Part shown: one piece after another, positions 11,901 to 22,821 of the stretch
How the letters are laid out: every line of letters begins with the position of its first letter
Position numbering within the stretch: the first letter of the stretch is position 1
NCBI GenBank assembly: GCA_036245805.1
Contig: BTRK01000001.1
Coordinates: forward strand, 7,378,001 to 7,442,000
DNA length: 64,000 bases
DNA from: Pristionchus mayeri
Taxonomy: Eukaryota; Nematoda; Chromadorea; Rhabditida; Neodiplogasteridae
Direction: 5' to 3'
The notes under the pieces: model-generated
What the model was told of the DNA's origin: nothing
Databases searched by the model: none
What the model saw: the letters and a program-made list of their open reading frames with translations, nothing else
Program-made: the position numbers and the translations under genes

Positions 11901-14900
11901 CAGCGCGCAGACGTCTCATAATTCCTTCGTAGCGCGAAAGCACAAGGTGAATGGTTCATCCAGCCATTTGCCAAATTGTTCCTAGAGCAAAATTTTAGGG
12001 TTTTCTTCAAAACTTTTTACTCATTATCTAGCGCATGTTGTCCATCAAGATAAATACCCGGTGAAACAGAAAAAAGAGAGAGTCCATTCACTCACGTGCT
12101 CCTTCTCCTGCGCGTCGAAAAGTCCATTGCTGAGCGCCCAGAATCGAAGTCCGATCAGCATTCGACGCAATCGACCGGAAGAGTCCATCTGAGATATTAT
12201 CGATGACTATTCAAATGACTCTGAATGACCAAAAAAGCGCAGAGGATATTTTTAGGATGGAACAGATACTATATTTTTGGTCAAAAATCATGTTAGCAAT
12301 CAAAACCGAACAATCATTCTAGTACATAAATATGCACTGTAGAGCGAACTCACCAGGTGCAACCATAGTTAGAAAAATAACAACGACAAGAATCTTCGAG
12401 AAAACAACATCTAACCTTGATGAGATCGCGTATGTACTCCGACTTGGCGACTCCGATAGCGTTGTCGATAGAGAGGTCGACGAGCACCTGGAAAAAATAC
12501 GACGTTCTCCATATCTTTTTACGCTGTTTTCCTGAATTTGTATGGTTTTGGGTCTCGTCTAGGAGAACATTTGTATTAAAATGCAAGGATTTTCCCTAGT
12601 TTATGTTCTGTTTTAAGAGAAACTATCTGAGTGAGTGAACATATTTGTGAAGACCCTTGGAAAAGTGAAAAAATCGAAATTGCCCAAAAGTTGCATACAT
12701 GTAGTACTCGAAGAAGCCTGAACACCCACCACTTATTTATTGTTCTAGATCATTCCCAACAAAGTGCGCCTAACTTTAGGGGTGCTACCGTAATCCCACG
12801 ATTTTTATTATTTCGTCATCGATTAGAACGGCGCATATTCTAAACGATCCGCCGCTGACTACCCATTATGCCACTCAAGTTTCATTTCGATCTGATTCAA
12901 ACCCATCGAGAAAAATCGAAAAGTCGAAAAAAAAATTTGAATTTTAAATTGTAGTTCGTTCAGATGGGTGGGTATGAGCAAATTTTATTTCAATGTTGTA
13001 TAGAGCACCCATGATACATTCTAAAATAAAAATATGGAAAAATTTTTTTTTAAGTCGGTTTTTGAGAAATTGACTAAAACGACTAAATCTTAAAAATAAA
13101 GCCAGTTTGTGATATGCTCGACAGCCTACCGCACCCCTTCCTGGATGCACTGCTCGATAACTAAAATCGATTAGAACTAGCAGAATTTCGATATTCCTTC
13201 GCGCGCGCGGGAGCGCAGGTCTTTAAAAGCTACCGTAACCCATGTGGAATTACGGTAGCTTTTAAAAACCTGCGCTCCCGCGCGCGCGAAGGAATATCGA
13301 AGTTCTACCAATGCTAATCGATTACTCCCATGGAGCACTGCATCTAGGATGGGTTACGGTAGTCAATCGAGCTTATCACAAACTGGTTATGTTCTAAGAT
13401 TTAGTCGTTTTAGTCAATTTCTCAAAAACCGACTTAAAAAAAATGTTTCCATATTTTTATTTTAGAATGTATCATGGGTGCTCTATACAACATTGAAATA
13501 AAATTTGCTCATACCCACCCATCCGAGCGAACTAAAATTTAAAATTTAAAAGTTTTTCGACTTTTCGATTTTTCTCGATGGGTTTGAATCAGATCGAAAT
13601 GAAACTTGAGTGGTATAATGGGTAGTCAGCGGCGGATCTTTTAGAATATGCGCTGTTCTAATCGATGGCGAAATAATAAAAATCTTGGGATTACGGTAGC
13701 ACATCTAAAGTTAGGCGCACTTTGTTGGGAATGATCTAGAACACTAAATAAGTGGTGAGTGAGCAGGCTTCGTCGAGTACTACATGTATGCAACTTTTGG
13801 GCAACTTCGATTTTTCGCACTTTGCCAAGCATATGTTCACTGACTCAAACAGTCTCTCTTTTTGCGACCGTTTGCGCAAAATTCCTTAAAAATTTACATA
13901 ATTTATATAATTAAATAAAAATTTACGATTTGGCAGAACTGCGGAAAGGAACACGAACTCCCATTTTCCTATCCTAATCTCCTCTCTATTATCTCAGTAA
14001 CCCACAGAATATTAGCGTAATCCTTTCCTATACCTTTCAGTTATCGTAATCCTACCGTACCCCGCCCCTACTGTATACCTCTCTGTTCCCGGAATCCTAA
14101 AGTACCCACTCCCTACCGTATACCTCTCTGTCCAGTAGGAATCGCACGATGGGCAGTCGACAGTCGACCACCGGTCGTTGCACGCCCATCCACGAACACT
14201 CCTTACGCACCTCAAATAGGATAAATCGATAACAGGGAATATAGAAGATACAGTATGTAATAGGCATACGGTGGTTATGTCTTACAATCGCTAAATGAGT
14301 TAAATTATTTGAAGACAGTTAGAAAGTAAGCCCACCTCGTTGAGCATCTTCGACACGAATCGGACACGATCTGCAATTTTTGAATAATTATTCGCAACCC
14401 CAATTACACTCATTTTTGCAGTTCGAACCAATTAAATTCCACGATCGTTAATGCTTCAGCAATATCAGAAATGCCTATTTTTTTCAATACCGAAAAAAGC
14501 GAAACAAACTAAGAGATGCTACCCTCAATCCTTATAACCTTCTTGTGAAACACCAGCATTGCGGACCATAATTATATGTTGGTTAAGATTCACCATCATT
14601 GACTTTCAACGAATAAAATACATTCAATGGCTCACCGGGTCCACTCAATCTCCTCATCTCTCCCACGTGCACCTTCTTCTCACGAAACTGCGAAGCTTCG
14701 CCTGAAAGATCAAAGATCAGATACAGCGTCTTTTAGCAATGCTCTGCCTGTCCTCTTTTTGCAGATTCTCTTGTGCTGGTTAGAGAATGGCACACAGGAA
14801 GAGAGACAGTTAGACGACTAGTAGTATGTTTTTTTTAAAAATTCGTCCCAGTCTTTCGCTTACCGAGCATGCATTTATTGATGTTTCATGAAGAGCAATA

Positions 14901-17900
14901 GAGAGAAAATGGGATATTGGCCTAGAGTATTCCACTTATCCAAAACCCGGCGCTTCTACGGCGCAGCTCTTCCTGAAAACAACCCGATCCGACTCGACTG
15001 ACCAGTTAGCAGAGTATATTTGTCTCGTTGTCTCTGCTCGTGCAGGAACTGCATTCTTCTGCTGACGGCGTCAGTCGAAGACGACGACGATGACAGCATC
15101 AGACACATGTCCTGCAAATTATCCCGAGGAAGGTTACGGTAGCCAGAAATTAATCTTCCTAGTCTGTCAACTCTCTATTGAGCTTCATTTGTCGGTCTTC
15201 AAACGCAGGTGTTCTCACAATTTCAGTGCTGACGGGATAAATAGCCAATTATCGATCGCTTTGATTCTATCAATTTCGGGTTTCACGATATGTGTTTAAC
15301 CGACCATTTGGGCGCAATAGTTAACCTTAAAGATAGTGTCGTATTAGAAAAGGAAAGTGTTTGAAATAATACCATTTGCGAGAAGCAAAAGTTAAACGGT
15401 GAGAAAAAGTCGGTAGAACGACCCAACTCCATTCAGGTTTCGAACATGTCTCATACACAGAGCTGCGAGCATATAGCAGTGCTTTGGTCGGGCCATCTTC
15501 TTTACAAAAAGTAAAAGATTTTTGCACATGGAGAAACGGCATGCTTGAACCAAGTTTCAACCATGTCTATTGGAATGTGGTTCACATATCAGGCCAATAT
15601 TGTGGTGATGTGAAGAGTAAAAGGAACATGAATTCAGCACAAAAAACACAAAATTCAACTAATTGCACTAAACTTTTCAACAGGAAAGCACCCACGATAT
15701 CCGAGTCGACGGTGCCTATCGAAGTGATGGACGAGCCGAAGATGGTTAATGTAGGATTCGCGAAGTACCTGCATTACTAACTAATTTTTATATCATGCAA
15801 TCAGTTATTATTTGTAAGGTTGCTTTGCTAGATGTATTCGAAGGGAACAATGCGCTAGAAGGTGACGTGTTTTGTTAGTCGAATACAAAATCTTTAAAAA
15901 CAAAAAAAAAACAAAAAATGAATTACGCACTTCCGCAACTCCTCCTCCAGTCGCGCAGCAAGGAGAGCCCGATCACGCAACTGCAATTAATATGCGTTAA
16001 TTAGCGTTAGTTTGATGCATTTCCCTCCGTCCTAGTCACTATCATGTGCGAGGAATTGCAGCAGCGACACATGTACATGATTCAATTTTTTCCAGCACGA
16101 ATCAAATTGCAGATCGCATCCAACTGTCACATCTGCAAGTCAGACAGTGCGAGAGAGTATGCGGAATTAATGAAAACAAATATGCAAAAATCGAGGATCT
16201 CGAGACGACGGCTATCGAACAACCCCATCCTGCTTCCATCACAGCACATCTATCTTCTGATCTTCTGCCTAGATCTACAGTACTCGCGGTATCGTACCTG
16301 CTCCTCACTCAGCACCATGTACCGTATGACCTTATCGATGGCTGCGGTATAGGCATCCTCGGACGGGCCAACGACCAGCCGGGAAATCGCGTCCACGATC
16401 TTCAAATCGGAAAATTAATAAAAACATTCAAATGAAACTATAATATGGTTGGTGAATTTTTGATACATACCGACGAGACTATCCCTAAGGAAACTATTTC
16501 TTTCTCTCTATCTTTCTATCTACAAATTAACTAAAAAACGATATTACGTTCTGGATAGCTCAGAACTTTGTGAATTACACCGCATAGCGTGGAAAACCCC
16601 TCTGGCACAGAGTGCCACTTCATATTAAACCTACTATTACGTTTCTCCATTCCCACGAGGGCAATTATCCCTACCGCCAGCTCCATTTCGAAAGCGGGAA
16701 GGCGAAAAGGAAGTAAAGAGTTCATATTCGAGGAAACCATTATCCGTACACTTACAAGCATCTCTGGTAAAAGTTTTCCAGTGGAATTTCTACAGGGTAC
16801 CAACTGGAAAATTGCACTGTGATCCCACTGTGATAGCGACTTGAACAGACTTTCCCACTGGGATCCCAGTGGAATTTCCCCGTTGGTACCCTGCAGGCAT
16901 CTCACTGGGAAACTGTTACGAGAGATGACGCGAGGAAAAACCGGCACAATACGTGCTAATTTGTTCTGTGTGCGAGACTAAAACGTCTAACTGGGCCAGT
17001 GATTGCTGCGTCCACTTCGGGTTTCGGTTCATATATGGGCAGTGATTTCTTCTGATTTTCTAAATCCGGGAGGGTGTCAACTAGTTCAGCGACAAAACCG
17101 GCAGGCTATAGAGATGCTGGCGCCCTAAAGTATGATGGGCACTATCTGAAAACCGGGAGGGTCTAGCTGCAAGCAATAATGCTGCCTACGTTTGTTTGGG
17201 TTTCACACGTACAAAGAAATGGAAAGTAAATGGAAAGTGAATGCGAAGCAAGCGATAGCTCTGTAAACCAACATCATCAATTAGTTATGAGTGCGCCCCA
17301 GCAAACTTCGAAATCGATAAACTATCGTAGTTTACCCAATACCGTACCTCGTCCACATTGATGCGCTGCTTCTCTATGGGCGCCGCTGCAGAGAAGTTGA
17401 CGCGCCGCTCCATCACGAGTACCGTAGCCATCTTGATCTGCCAATTATGGATTTTTCAATTATCGATTTTTCGAGGCCATTTTAGCATGCCCATATAAAC
17501 TATTTGGGCTATTTGGGCTTTTGTTGAAAATTTCCCTGAGTAGATCCCTCATTTCGTGCCTTCTAAAGGATTTCCATTGCTCTCCTTATCTGTCCTTGAA
17601 ACCCGAAAAGGCCGCCACTTTTTTTCTCGCCACCGCAGCTTTTCAGCGCGGATATGGGACGCCGCTTCCCCTCGAACGGGTTCCACTCATTATGCTGCTT
17701 TTCAGCGCTGATATAGGGCAAAGAGACAAAGGGGCAAAATGAGATGTTCCGCGTTGATACGGGAGATAGGACAATAGAGGCAAATGGAGATGTGCACGTG
17801 TGCACCACAAGCGGCATGCAATACAGAATATGTCTGGCCAGACGATGTGGCGTAGCCATGCCGCTTCCTCCAACCCGGCGCGACTAGTGCGCGCGTCGAG

Positions 17901-20900
17901 GAGAAGTGCAAGGGGAGAACGCGAGCGTCGGAATCGTAGCTATGCGCTAAGAGGGTATAGCGGTATCGCTACCCTCCCGCTCCTCTATTAGAGACGTAGC
18001 GATTCGTTGCCACGCCGCCCCAGGGTCAGTGGTCGAAAGGGTAGGTCACAAAAATTGTAAAAGGTGAGCACGTTTCTAAAATTTATTATAAAATCACTGA
18101 AAATGGGTTTTTTCTATTTTAATAACTTTAAAATAGGTACGTTTTCTACTTTTGTACTGGTCCGAACTCAAAAAACCGGGCATGTTATGTCATTTTGGAC
18201 CTACTTTTCGACCACTGCCCAGGATAGCGAATCGTCAACATCACCTGGCCAACCCTAATTAGGAATACTCACCGGCGCCGGTGCACCAGCGGCGTCGAGT
18301 GACGCGCACGACATCAGCACGGATCGCGCGGCCAGAGCCAGCTTAGCATCCTGGAAAGACATTATTAGTTCGAGGGGAAACAGTGAAATTATGTCATAAC
18401 CAACGTGCTCCTCCGACTCACTTAGTGTATTACAGCACCAATTACTTTTTTACAGATTTTGAGCCCAAACTCATTAACATTTCATTCCATCACTTCGCAC
18501 AAATGATTATAATGTAGAACAGGACAGTAATTATTAATTAATGCGATATTCATGGGAAAAAAGGGGAATTATTCGTCCAAGCATGAATTAGGCTGGTAAT
18601 TATTTTGCAATATCAAAGCTGTAGTGGGAAAAAGGAATGGTCCAAAACAACTACTTCTGTGCTAACGCTTGCCATGGATTAAAATACTCCGTTACTTGGC
18701 GATACGAAAATAGGAAGATCCACGGTCAATCTCGGTTTCTACTTTACTCCATCAGATGCACTTCAGCATCCCTCCCAGTAAATCCATCGCCTACTTCCGC
18801 AACAATATTCAGATAATCACCTCGCCCCAACCGTACCCGTACCGTACCTCGTCTCTACCGTACTCCACGATGGCGTAGTGTCCGCTCTCCGCACGACACA
18901 GCACTCGCTCGATCTTGCCGAACTGCAATTGATATTTCTTTTAAAAAGCTATTTATTATTAGCAAACAAGCACTCCAAAAGCAAACAAGTACTACCAATG
19001 CCGATCGGCACATCACGCACAGTAGCAACAATGATTTACATTGCATAATTAATTATTTTTAAAAAAATATTTAAAAATGAATTCTAACCCTCGCCATCAC
19101 TCGTTCGATCTCCTCTCGTTGTAGGCGCAGTCTCGGATCATTCTTCGAGGATCTGAAAATTAAAAAAGTTTTCGGATATCACAAGGCAGTTTTGTGCTCC
19201 CACTACAGCACTTATATCCGTTTTAGATGCATTTTCGATACTGTTCTTCGTTACCCGTCATAATATACATTTATAGGCATACGCACATGATGTTTTCTCC
19301 AAACCTGGTTAACGTTGAACTGTTATCGTTTGAACGTTATCACAAGGCGGATTTGTGCCTCCTGTTTCTAATTCATAGCTTTACTATATAGAATCTCTAT
19401 CTGTTCCTCTCTCCATAAATATACTAAGGATTTCGAAAGGGAGATTTGAGTTTCCACTGCTGCATCTACAGTTATTCTGGAGGTATTCACGATCGTTTCT
19501 TCATGAACATATAATTATGATCAGCATTGTATTGTGTTTCCTCATAACGTATAATATACATAGTTATAATGTTGATATTGTAGAACCTGGCAGCAGGCAG
19601 AACTCCGTCCGTCTCCATCTCCACGGGTGAGGCCGCACTGGCAGGGGCGATCTGTAAACAGTTGAAAACTACGTTCGAACCGGATCTCAACTTAAACCTA
19701 GTTGGATAACGCGAAATATGCAATTGACTATCTTGCGCAATTACTGCACTGTGGCAGGTTTTCCACAAATTCTTAAATGCTTATTTGAAAAGCTGCATCA
19801 CGTTTGCAAACATAGAATATTATAAAGGAATTTTAATAGCGTTTGTTCACAAACTATCACTCTCAGGCGCTTTTTGTAGCATGAAAGTCGTGAGTTTGGT
19901 CAAAGCATTCGCTCTAGATAATGATGATGGGTTGTTGCCCGAAGCGTCTCGCTTGACTCTAGAAATGAGCGGAGCTAGGTTTGAGACCGTTGACTCTAGA
20001 AATGAGCGGAGCTCATTTCTAGAGTATTTAGGTTTGTTAGGCTTAGGCTTAGGCTTAGGCTCTCGCTCGAAGACATCATCCACACTCTTGCTTACCAATC
20101 CGGCTTCACGAAGGTTGCAAGCAATATTTCGCTCACCTTTATGAAGACGGAGCGCTTCGCGAGTGCTTCCACTGCATCACATTGTGCGCGCATTCGCTCG
20201 TGACGCTTGCCAGCCTAAAATATTTAAATTTTAATTAATTAAAGTAATAATTAGTAAAATAAACAGAAAAAAACAGGACAATTTTTAGTTACAAAGACAA
20301 ATCCTCAAAACCCGCGCGACTCGCGTTCCACGCGCGCAACAAGATACTGTGCAATAATATCGTAGCGCGGCTGCGAGAAGACTCGCAATGCAAATATGGG
20401 CAAGAGAAAAGGCACGAGTTGCCTAGGCGACAAAAGTGAACGGGTGGGGAACCCCGCAATTTCCCCAGAGGAGAAAGAGGAGAAAAGGGCAGCCAGATGG
20501 CACTACTACGCACTGATTGAGCAACCAACATAATTTAGAACTCTAAGAGAGTTTAGGCACAGGAGTACTGTTAAAATCTGTTCTGTTAGCCTACACACTT
20601 ACTTGGCCGATTTGTGCAACGCTGTTTCCACAATTGGCACTCTATTCTGGGCTAATTAGAAACGTAAATATTCAAACCTCATGCTTCTGTAGCGAGCCCG
20701 GGCCGGGCGGGATCTCGACGTTACAGAGGGCGCACACTTGCTGAAAAGGCAGTTGAAGATCAAGAAATGGACTCAAACCCGTAAACTATTTACTCATTGA
20801 TGTTCAGCAATAGCCAATTGGGTTAAAATTAATAGCAAATGACCACTAAATATTAGCACAAGGGCAGATCGCCTTGGAAATGCAAGGAAAATACCTTCTC

Positions 20901-20969
20901 CTTCTTTACTTTCTTCTCCGAGTTTGAAGTATCAGCCTCAGAAGACGGACTGCCAACACCACCACTCAT
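2965..20969 (-). CDS. usip-1: TUT1/USIP-1-type terminal uridylyltransferase (U6 snRNA)
   Basis: Non-canonical nucleotidyltransferase expected to add uridines to U6 snRNA 3' ends in the nucleus. I count 31 exons, all in phase, giving 873 aa: 20895-20969, 20678-20740, 20137-20214, 19587-19651, 19089-19152, 18848-18922, 18273-18350, 17348-17437, 16298-16399, 15931-15980, 15696-15768, 15003-15111, 14636-14701, 14336-14370, 14124-14210, 12416-12487, 12096-12188, 11567-11659, 9956-10048, 9632-9656, 9502-9606, 9350-9420, 9208-9282, 8813-8920, 8447-8540, 5544-5618, 5182-5282, 4611-4748, 3912-4071, 3568-3678, 2965-3062. Visible domains: C2H2 finger (C28, C31, H45, H51), RRM about 67-160 (SVFIK, HYAIVEYG), palm GSS258-260 with D270/D272 (SDIDMCL) and third Asp D374 (VLVDLSIDN), central and PAP-associated region 395-615 (LRFWALSNGLFDA, DPIEQSHNV), KRKH-containing tail. 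The start follows TATTCAG, a likely trans-splice acceptor. Domain order and length match human TUT1; C. elegans USIP-1 is the expected orthologue. Confidence 0.88.
5823..7086. mobile_element. Non-autonomous mariner-like element
   Basis: Inverted termini read TCAGGTTGGTCATAAAG on the left and the complement of TTAGGTTGGTCATAAAG on the right, flanked by TA on both sides. Termini of the TTAGGTTGG type are typical of mariner elements. The 1264 bp length equals a full mariner, but no continuous transposase frame remains. It sits in a usip-1 intron directly beside a long palindrome. Confidence 0.8.
7121..8365. repeat. 1.25 kb near-perfect palindrome in usip-1 intron
   Basis: The sequence from GATTTACAAAAAC at the left end is repeated as its reverse complement ending GTTTTTGTAAATC at the right, with the symmetry centre near 7745 in an A/T-rich core. 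Arms are about 600 bp with scattered mismatches. There is no clear target duplication and no coding frame. Transcription of usip-1 through it would give a long hairpin RNA. Confidence 0.85.
9430..9458. repeat. ATTA microsatellite
   Basis: About seven tandem ATTA units in the usip-1 intron between the exons at 9350-9420 and 9502-9606. Confidence 0.9.
10117..11356 (+). mobile_element. Nearly intact mariner transposon
   Basis: Termini TTGGGGTGTCCGGAAAGTTC and its near-perfect inverted copy (one difference) lie inside TA duplications (115-116 and 357-358 of the 10.1 and 11.3 kb blocks). The 1240 bp length is normal for mariner. It encloses one transposase frame on the plus strand and lies in a usip-1 intron, antisense to that gene. 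The close match of its two ends suggests a recent arrival. Confidence 0.92.
10266..11291 (+). pseudogene. Mariner transposase with one frameshift
   Basis: Cut-and-paste transposase of the Tc1/mariner superfamily. The N-terminal helix-turn-helix region (RAVLLHYYRLGRSVKEAH, YKWFSRFKKGEFGLDD) is followed by the DDE core: TDEKWITYD, then MDNARPHRAK, then HPPYSPDLSPCDYH, the mariner D,D34D pattern. Translation stops at 11127-11129 shortly after the last Asp. A one-base slip in the TCTCTCT run just before that stop restores a frame that runs to a TGA at 11289-11291 (SDFCKGKKFKNRDEVVRAF, then SRWREVV). The inactivation is therefore a single indel in a simple repeat, or a sequencing error. The start may be 10266 or the in-frame ATG at 10278 (MDSHLYLR). 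AATAAA follows the end. Confidence 0.88.
12616..13860. repeat. 1.25 kb near-perfect palindrome in usip-1 intron
   Basis: The left arm beginning AAGAGAAACT returns as its reverse complement ending AGTCTCTCTT. The centre near 13240 is itself a GC-rich hairpin (CTCCCGCGCGCGCG around a TACGGTAGC core). Arms are about 600 bp. Short mirror ORFs occur in both arms but are not protein-like. It occupies most of the intron between usip-1 exons 15 and 16. Confidence 0.85.
16773..16913. repeat. Short imperfect hairpin
   Basis: Two arms of about 70 bp sharing GGGTACCAAC and CAGTGGAATTT segments in opposite orientation, in a usip-1 intron. Probably a small MITE; no target duplication was identified. Confidence 0.55.
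17832..18256. repeat. Dispersed repeat, copy 1
   Basis: This segment is found in inverted orientation at 24066-24277. Shared blocks include the GGCGCGACTAGTGCGCG region, the sequence around the flipped GCTATGCGCTA, and the end AGGGTTGGCCA. This copy is longer because a 191 bp MITE is inserted at 18027. Confidence 0.65.
18027..18217. mobile_element. hAT-type MITE nested in a repeat
   Basis: Inverted termini CAGTGGTCGAAAGGGTAGGTC-like (shown in part) and the matching GACCTACTTTTCGACCACTG bound a 191 bp AT-rich body. It is flanked by an 8 bp duplication, CCCAGGGT on the left and CCCAGGAT on the right (one mismatch), as expected for hAT elements. Confidence 0.7.
19921..19955 (+). other. Possible hammerhead-ribozyme remnant
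   Basis: The stretch ATGATGATGGGTTGTTGCCC followed by GAAGCGTCTCGC closely parallels the hammerhead-like motif of the Penelope fragment at 45876. Two conserved core positions differ (CTGATGA reads ATGATGA, GAAAC reads GAAGC), so it is likely inactive. It lies about 80 bp upstream of telomeric repeats. Confidence 0.5.
20037..20060 (+). repeat. Interstitial telomeric repeat (TTAGGC)4
   Basis: Four perfect TTAGGC units, preceded by a degenerate TTAGGTTTG. This is the nematode telomere unit, present here inside a usip-1 intron. Confidence 0.9.
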
Positions 20970-22058
20970 AGCAACTGAATAGGAGATAATTAAGCCTAAT
21001 TTGTCAATAAAAGTACTGAACATTAAGAGAAATAGGAAAACACCTCTTGAAAATTCAAATGCAGAACCGCGTTTTTCAGAATGCGGACTGGGAAATAGGT
21101 GAAAGTTGGATGATTTTGCTTACAGTCATCATCAAAATAATGATGATCGTGTCACATATATGATTTTTGTTCGTATTTGACTTTTGTTTATAGATTCATA
21201 ACTAAAAATATGACTGTATCTTTGCGAAAATAATGCATAAAATAATTAATTAATATATTTCATTAAAGTTTGATTTACCTCTTTATCGATGAATTTTGAA
21301 ACTTCTTGCGATTTCTGCTCTAGTCTAGACATGACGGGCGCTCTCGTAGAAGTAATCTCAATCTACCTTTAAATCATCATTTCCTGCTGGATTCGTCTTA
21401 CTCTCCTATTTCCCACACGCTATCTCCTTCACTCTAACAAGCGAGGGTTTGCGTAAGGTGAGGCGGGACAGATCAATGCTCCTCTGCTGCGTTCGCACTA
21501 AAATTGAATGGGAATGAGATCGGTCTATTGCCTCCTCTGTTCACAAGATGTTTCTTCGGCCTTTCTTCAAAGAGTGACGAAGATGTCGCCGGGCTACCCT
21601 ACTGCTAGCTACCGTACTGACTACCGTACTGACCGTAGGCTACCGTAGAGTACCGCAGTACCGTAGAGTGACGGAGATGTCGCCAGGCTATCGTACTGCT
21701 AGCAGTATGACGCCGAAGCTGCACATAAACACTTCACTTTTGAGCCACGTTAGCCATAAAATCAGCTCGTTCCATTGAAGGACATTCAACGTCAAGCATC
21801 TGCCGGTCGTTAGCTGTCGCTGAGATAAGTATTCCAGATATCTTTCGAATGGAAGCTGTCAACGTATCATTGTCTGCTCTGTGGCATTCTATCGGACGAG
21901 GATGTGAACTGAGATCGAAAACTCTCTCAAATTTACATGATCTCTCGCGGAAACGAATGTTACTGGCATTATTCCAAAGAAAAGCGTTCCTCCAAAGTAA
22001 GTCCTTCACCTTCATAGCAACGTTCGAAATCCACCCTCACTCCGCTCAATACAGAAAA

Positions 22059-22149
22059 AATCGTCTGACTCTCTCAATATCCCACACACTCTCTCTCCGT
22101 CTCACCAGTGAGAGAGTACGGGAAAGGAAGAGAGTCAGGCAACTGCTCT
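22059..22149. repeat. Hairpin repeat of the CTCTCTC/GAGAGAG family
   Basis: Inverted arms TCGTCTGACTCTCTC and GAGAGAGT...AGAGTCAGGCA around an ACCAGT loop. It is related to the copies at 25366, 43415 and 44225. Confidence 0.65.
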
Positions 22150-22629
22150 AATAGCTCGTGCTAACTTTCACATCGCACCTCACTAATCGGTGCCCTTTTC
22201 GAAACCATTATCTTGTCAACGGGTGAAATTGAGATAGCTCGCGAATAGAGCAAAATTGCAGGGAAACGTGAGGGAAATGGCCCTGATTTCTCATTGTAGA
22301 CTCTCACTGGCTAGAGAAGGCGAGAGAGCATGCAAATATGAGAGAGTCAGACGATTACTCGAACTGAGGGATAATTGAGAACCTGGCGAGATAAAAACCC
22401 GCCCATGCATGCGTAGTCATAATCGTGCACGTCCGCCCGCATCTGAGGCACGAATGGCCCCGACGCTCAACGACTTGCTTAATCTAGTCCTTGCCTACGT
22501 ATTAGCTCTTGCGAATGCTCTCATCCACAGTCTTCCGTTAATGGAAGTTTGAGAACTGCAATTGATCTCGCGGAATCCGACGACATTCGTCCGATGACCC
22601 GTCGCATAGTAGCTGGAGTTCGATAAACG

Positions 22630-22707
22630 ATACCACGCTCTATTCATTCTACACAATCTCTCGCCGGTCGACCGGTCTAGAGAGTGTGTTTAGAATGAAG
22701 AGAGCGT
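22630..22707. repeat. Hairpin repeat, related family
   Basis: Arms CGCTCTATTCATTCTACAC and the complementary GTGTGTTTAGAATGAAGAGAG flank a CCGGTCGACCGG core, giving a strong stem just upstream of the secreted gene. Confidence 0.6.
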
Positions 22708-22821
22708 TGTGCCATTTCTCGAACTCTAATAGTAGCGCTCGGACAATCAGAATCGTCCAGGCTTCTCCATCAGCTCTCCTTCCGTTATTCCTCTCCCCGT
22801 CTCATTCCTCCGCTCCTCACC

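Larger units (their letters stand above)
20970..22821. promoter_or_regulatory. Divergent promoter region
   Basis: Spacer between the usip-1 start (minus) and the start of the secreted gene (plus). It contains a dense cluster of TACCGTA/ACCGTAG motifs at about 21600-21665, a likely trans-splice acceptor TATTCAG immediately upstream of the usip-1 ATG, and two hairpin MITE-like repeats (22059-22149, 22630-22707). No TATA or other defined element can be assigned by eye. Confidence 0.5.
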
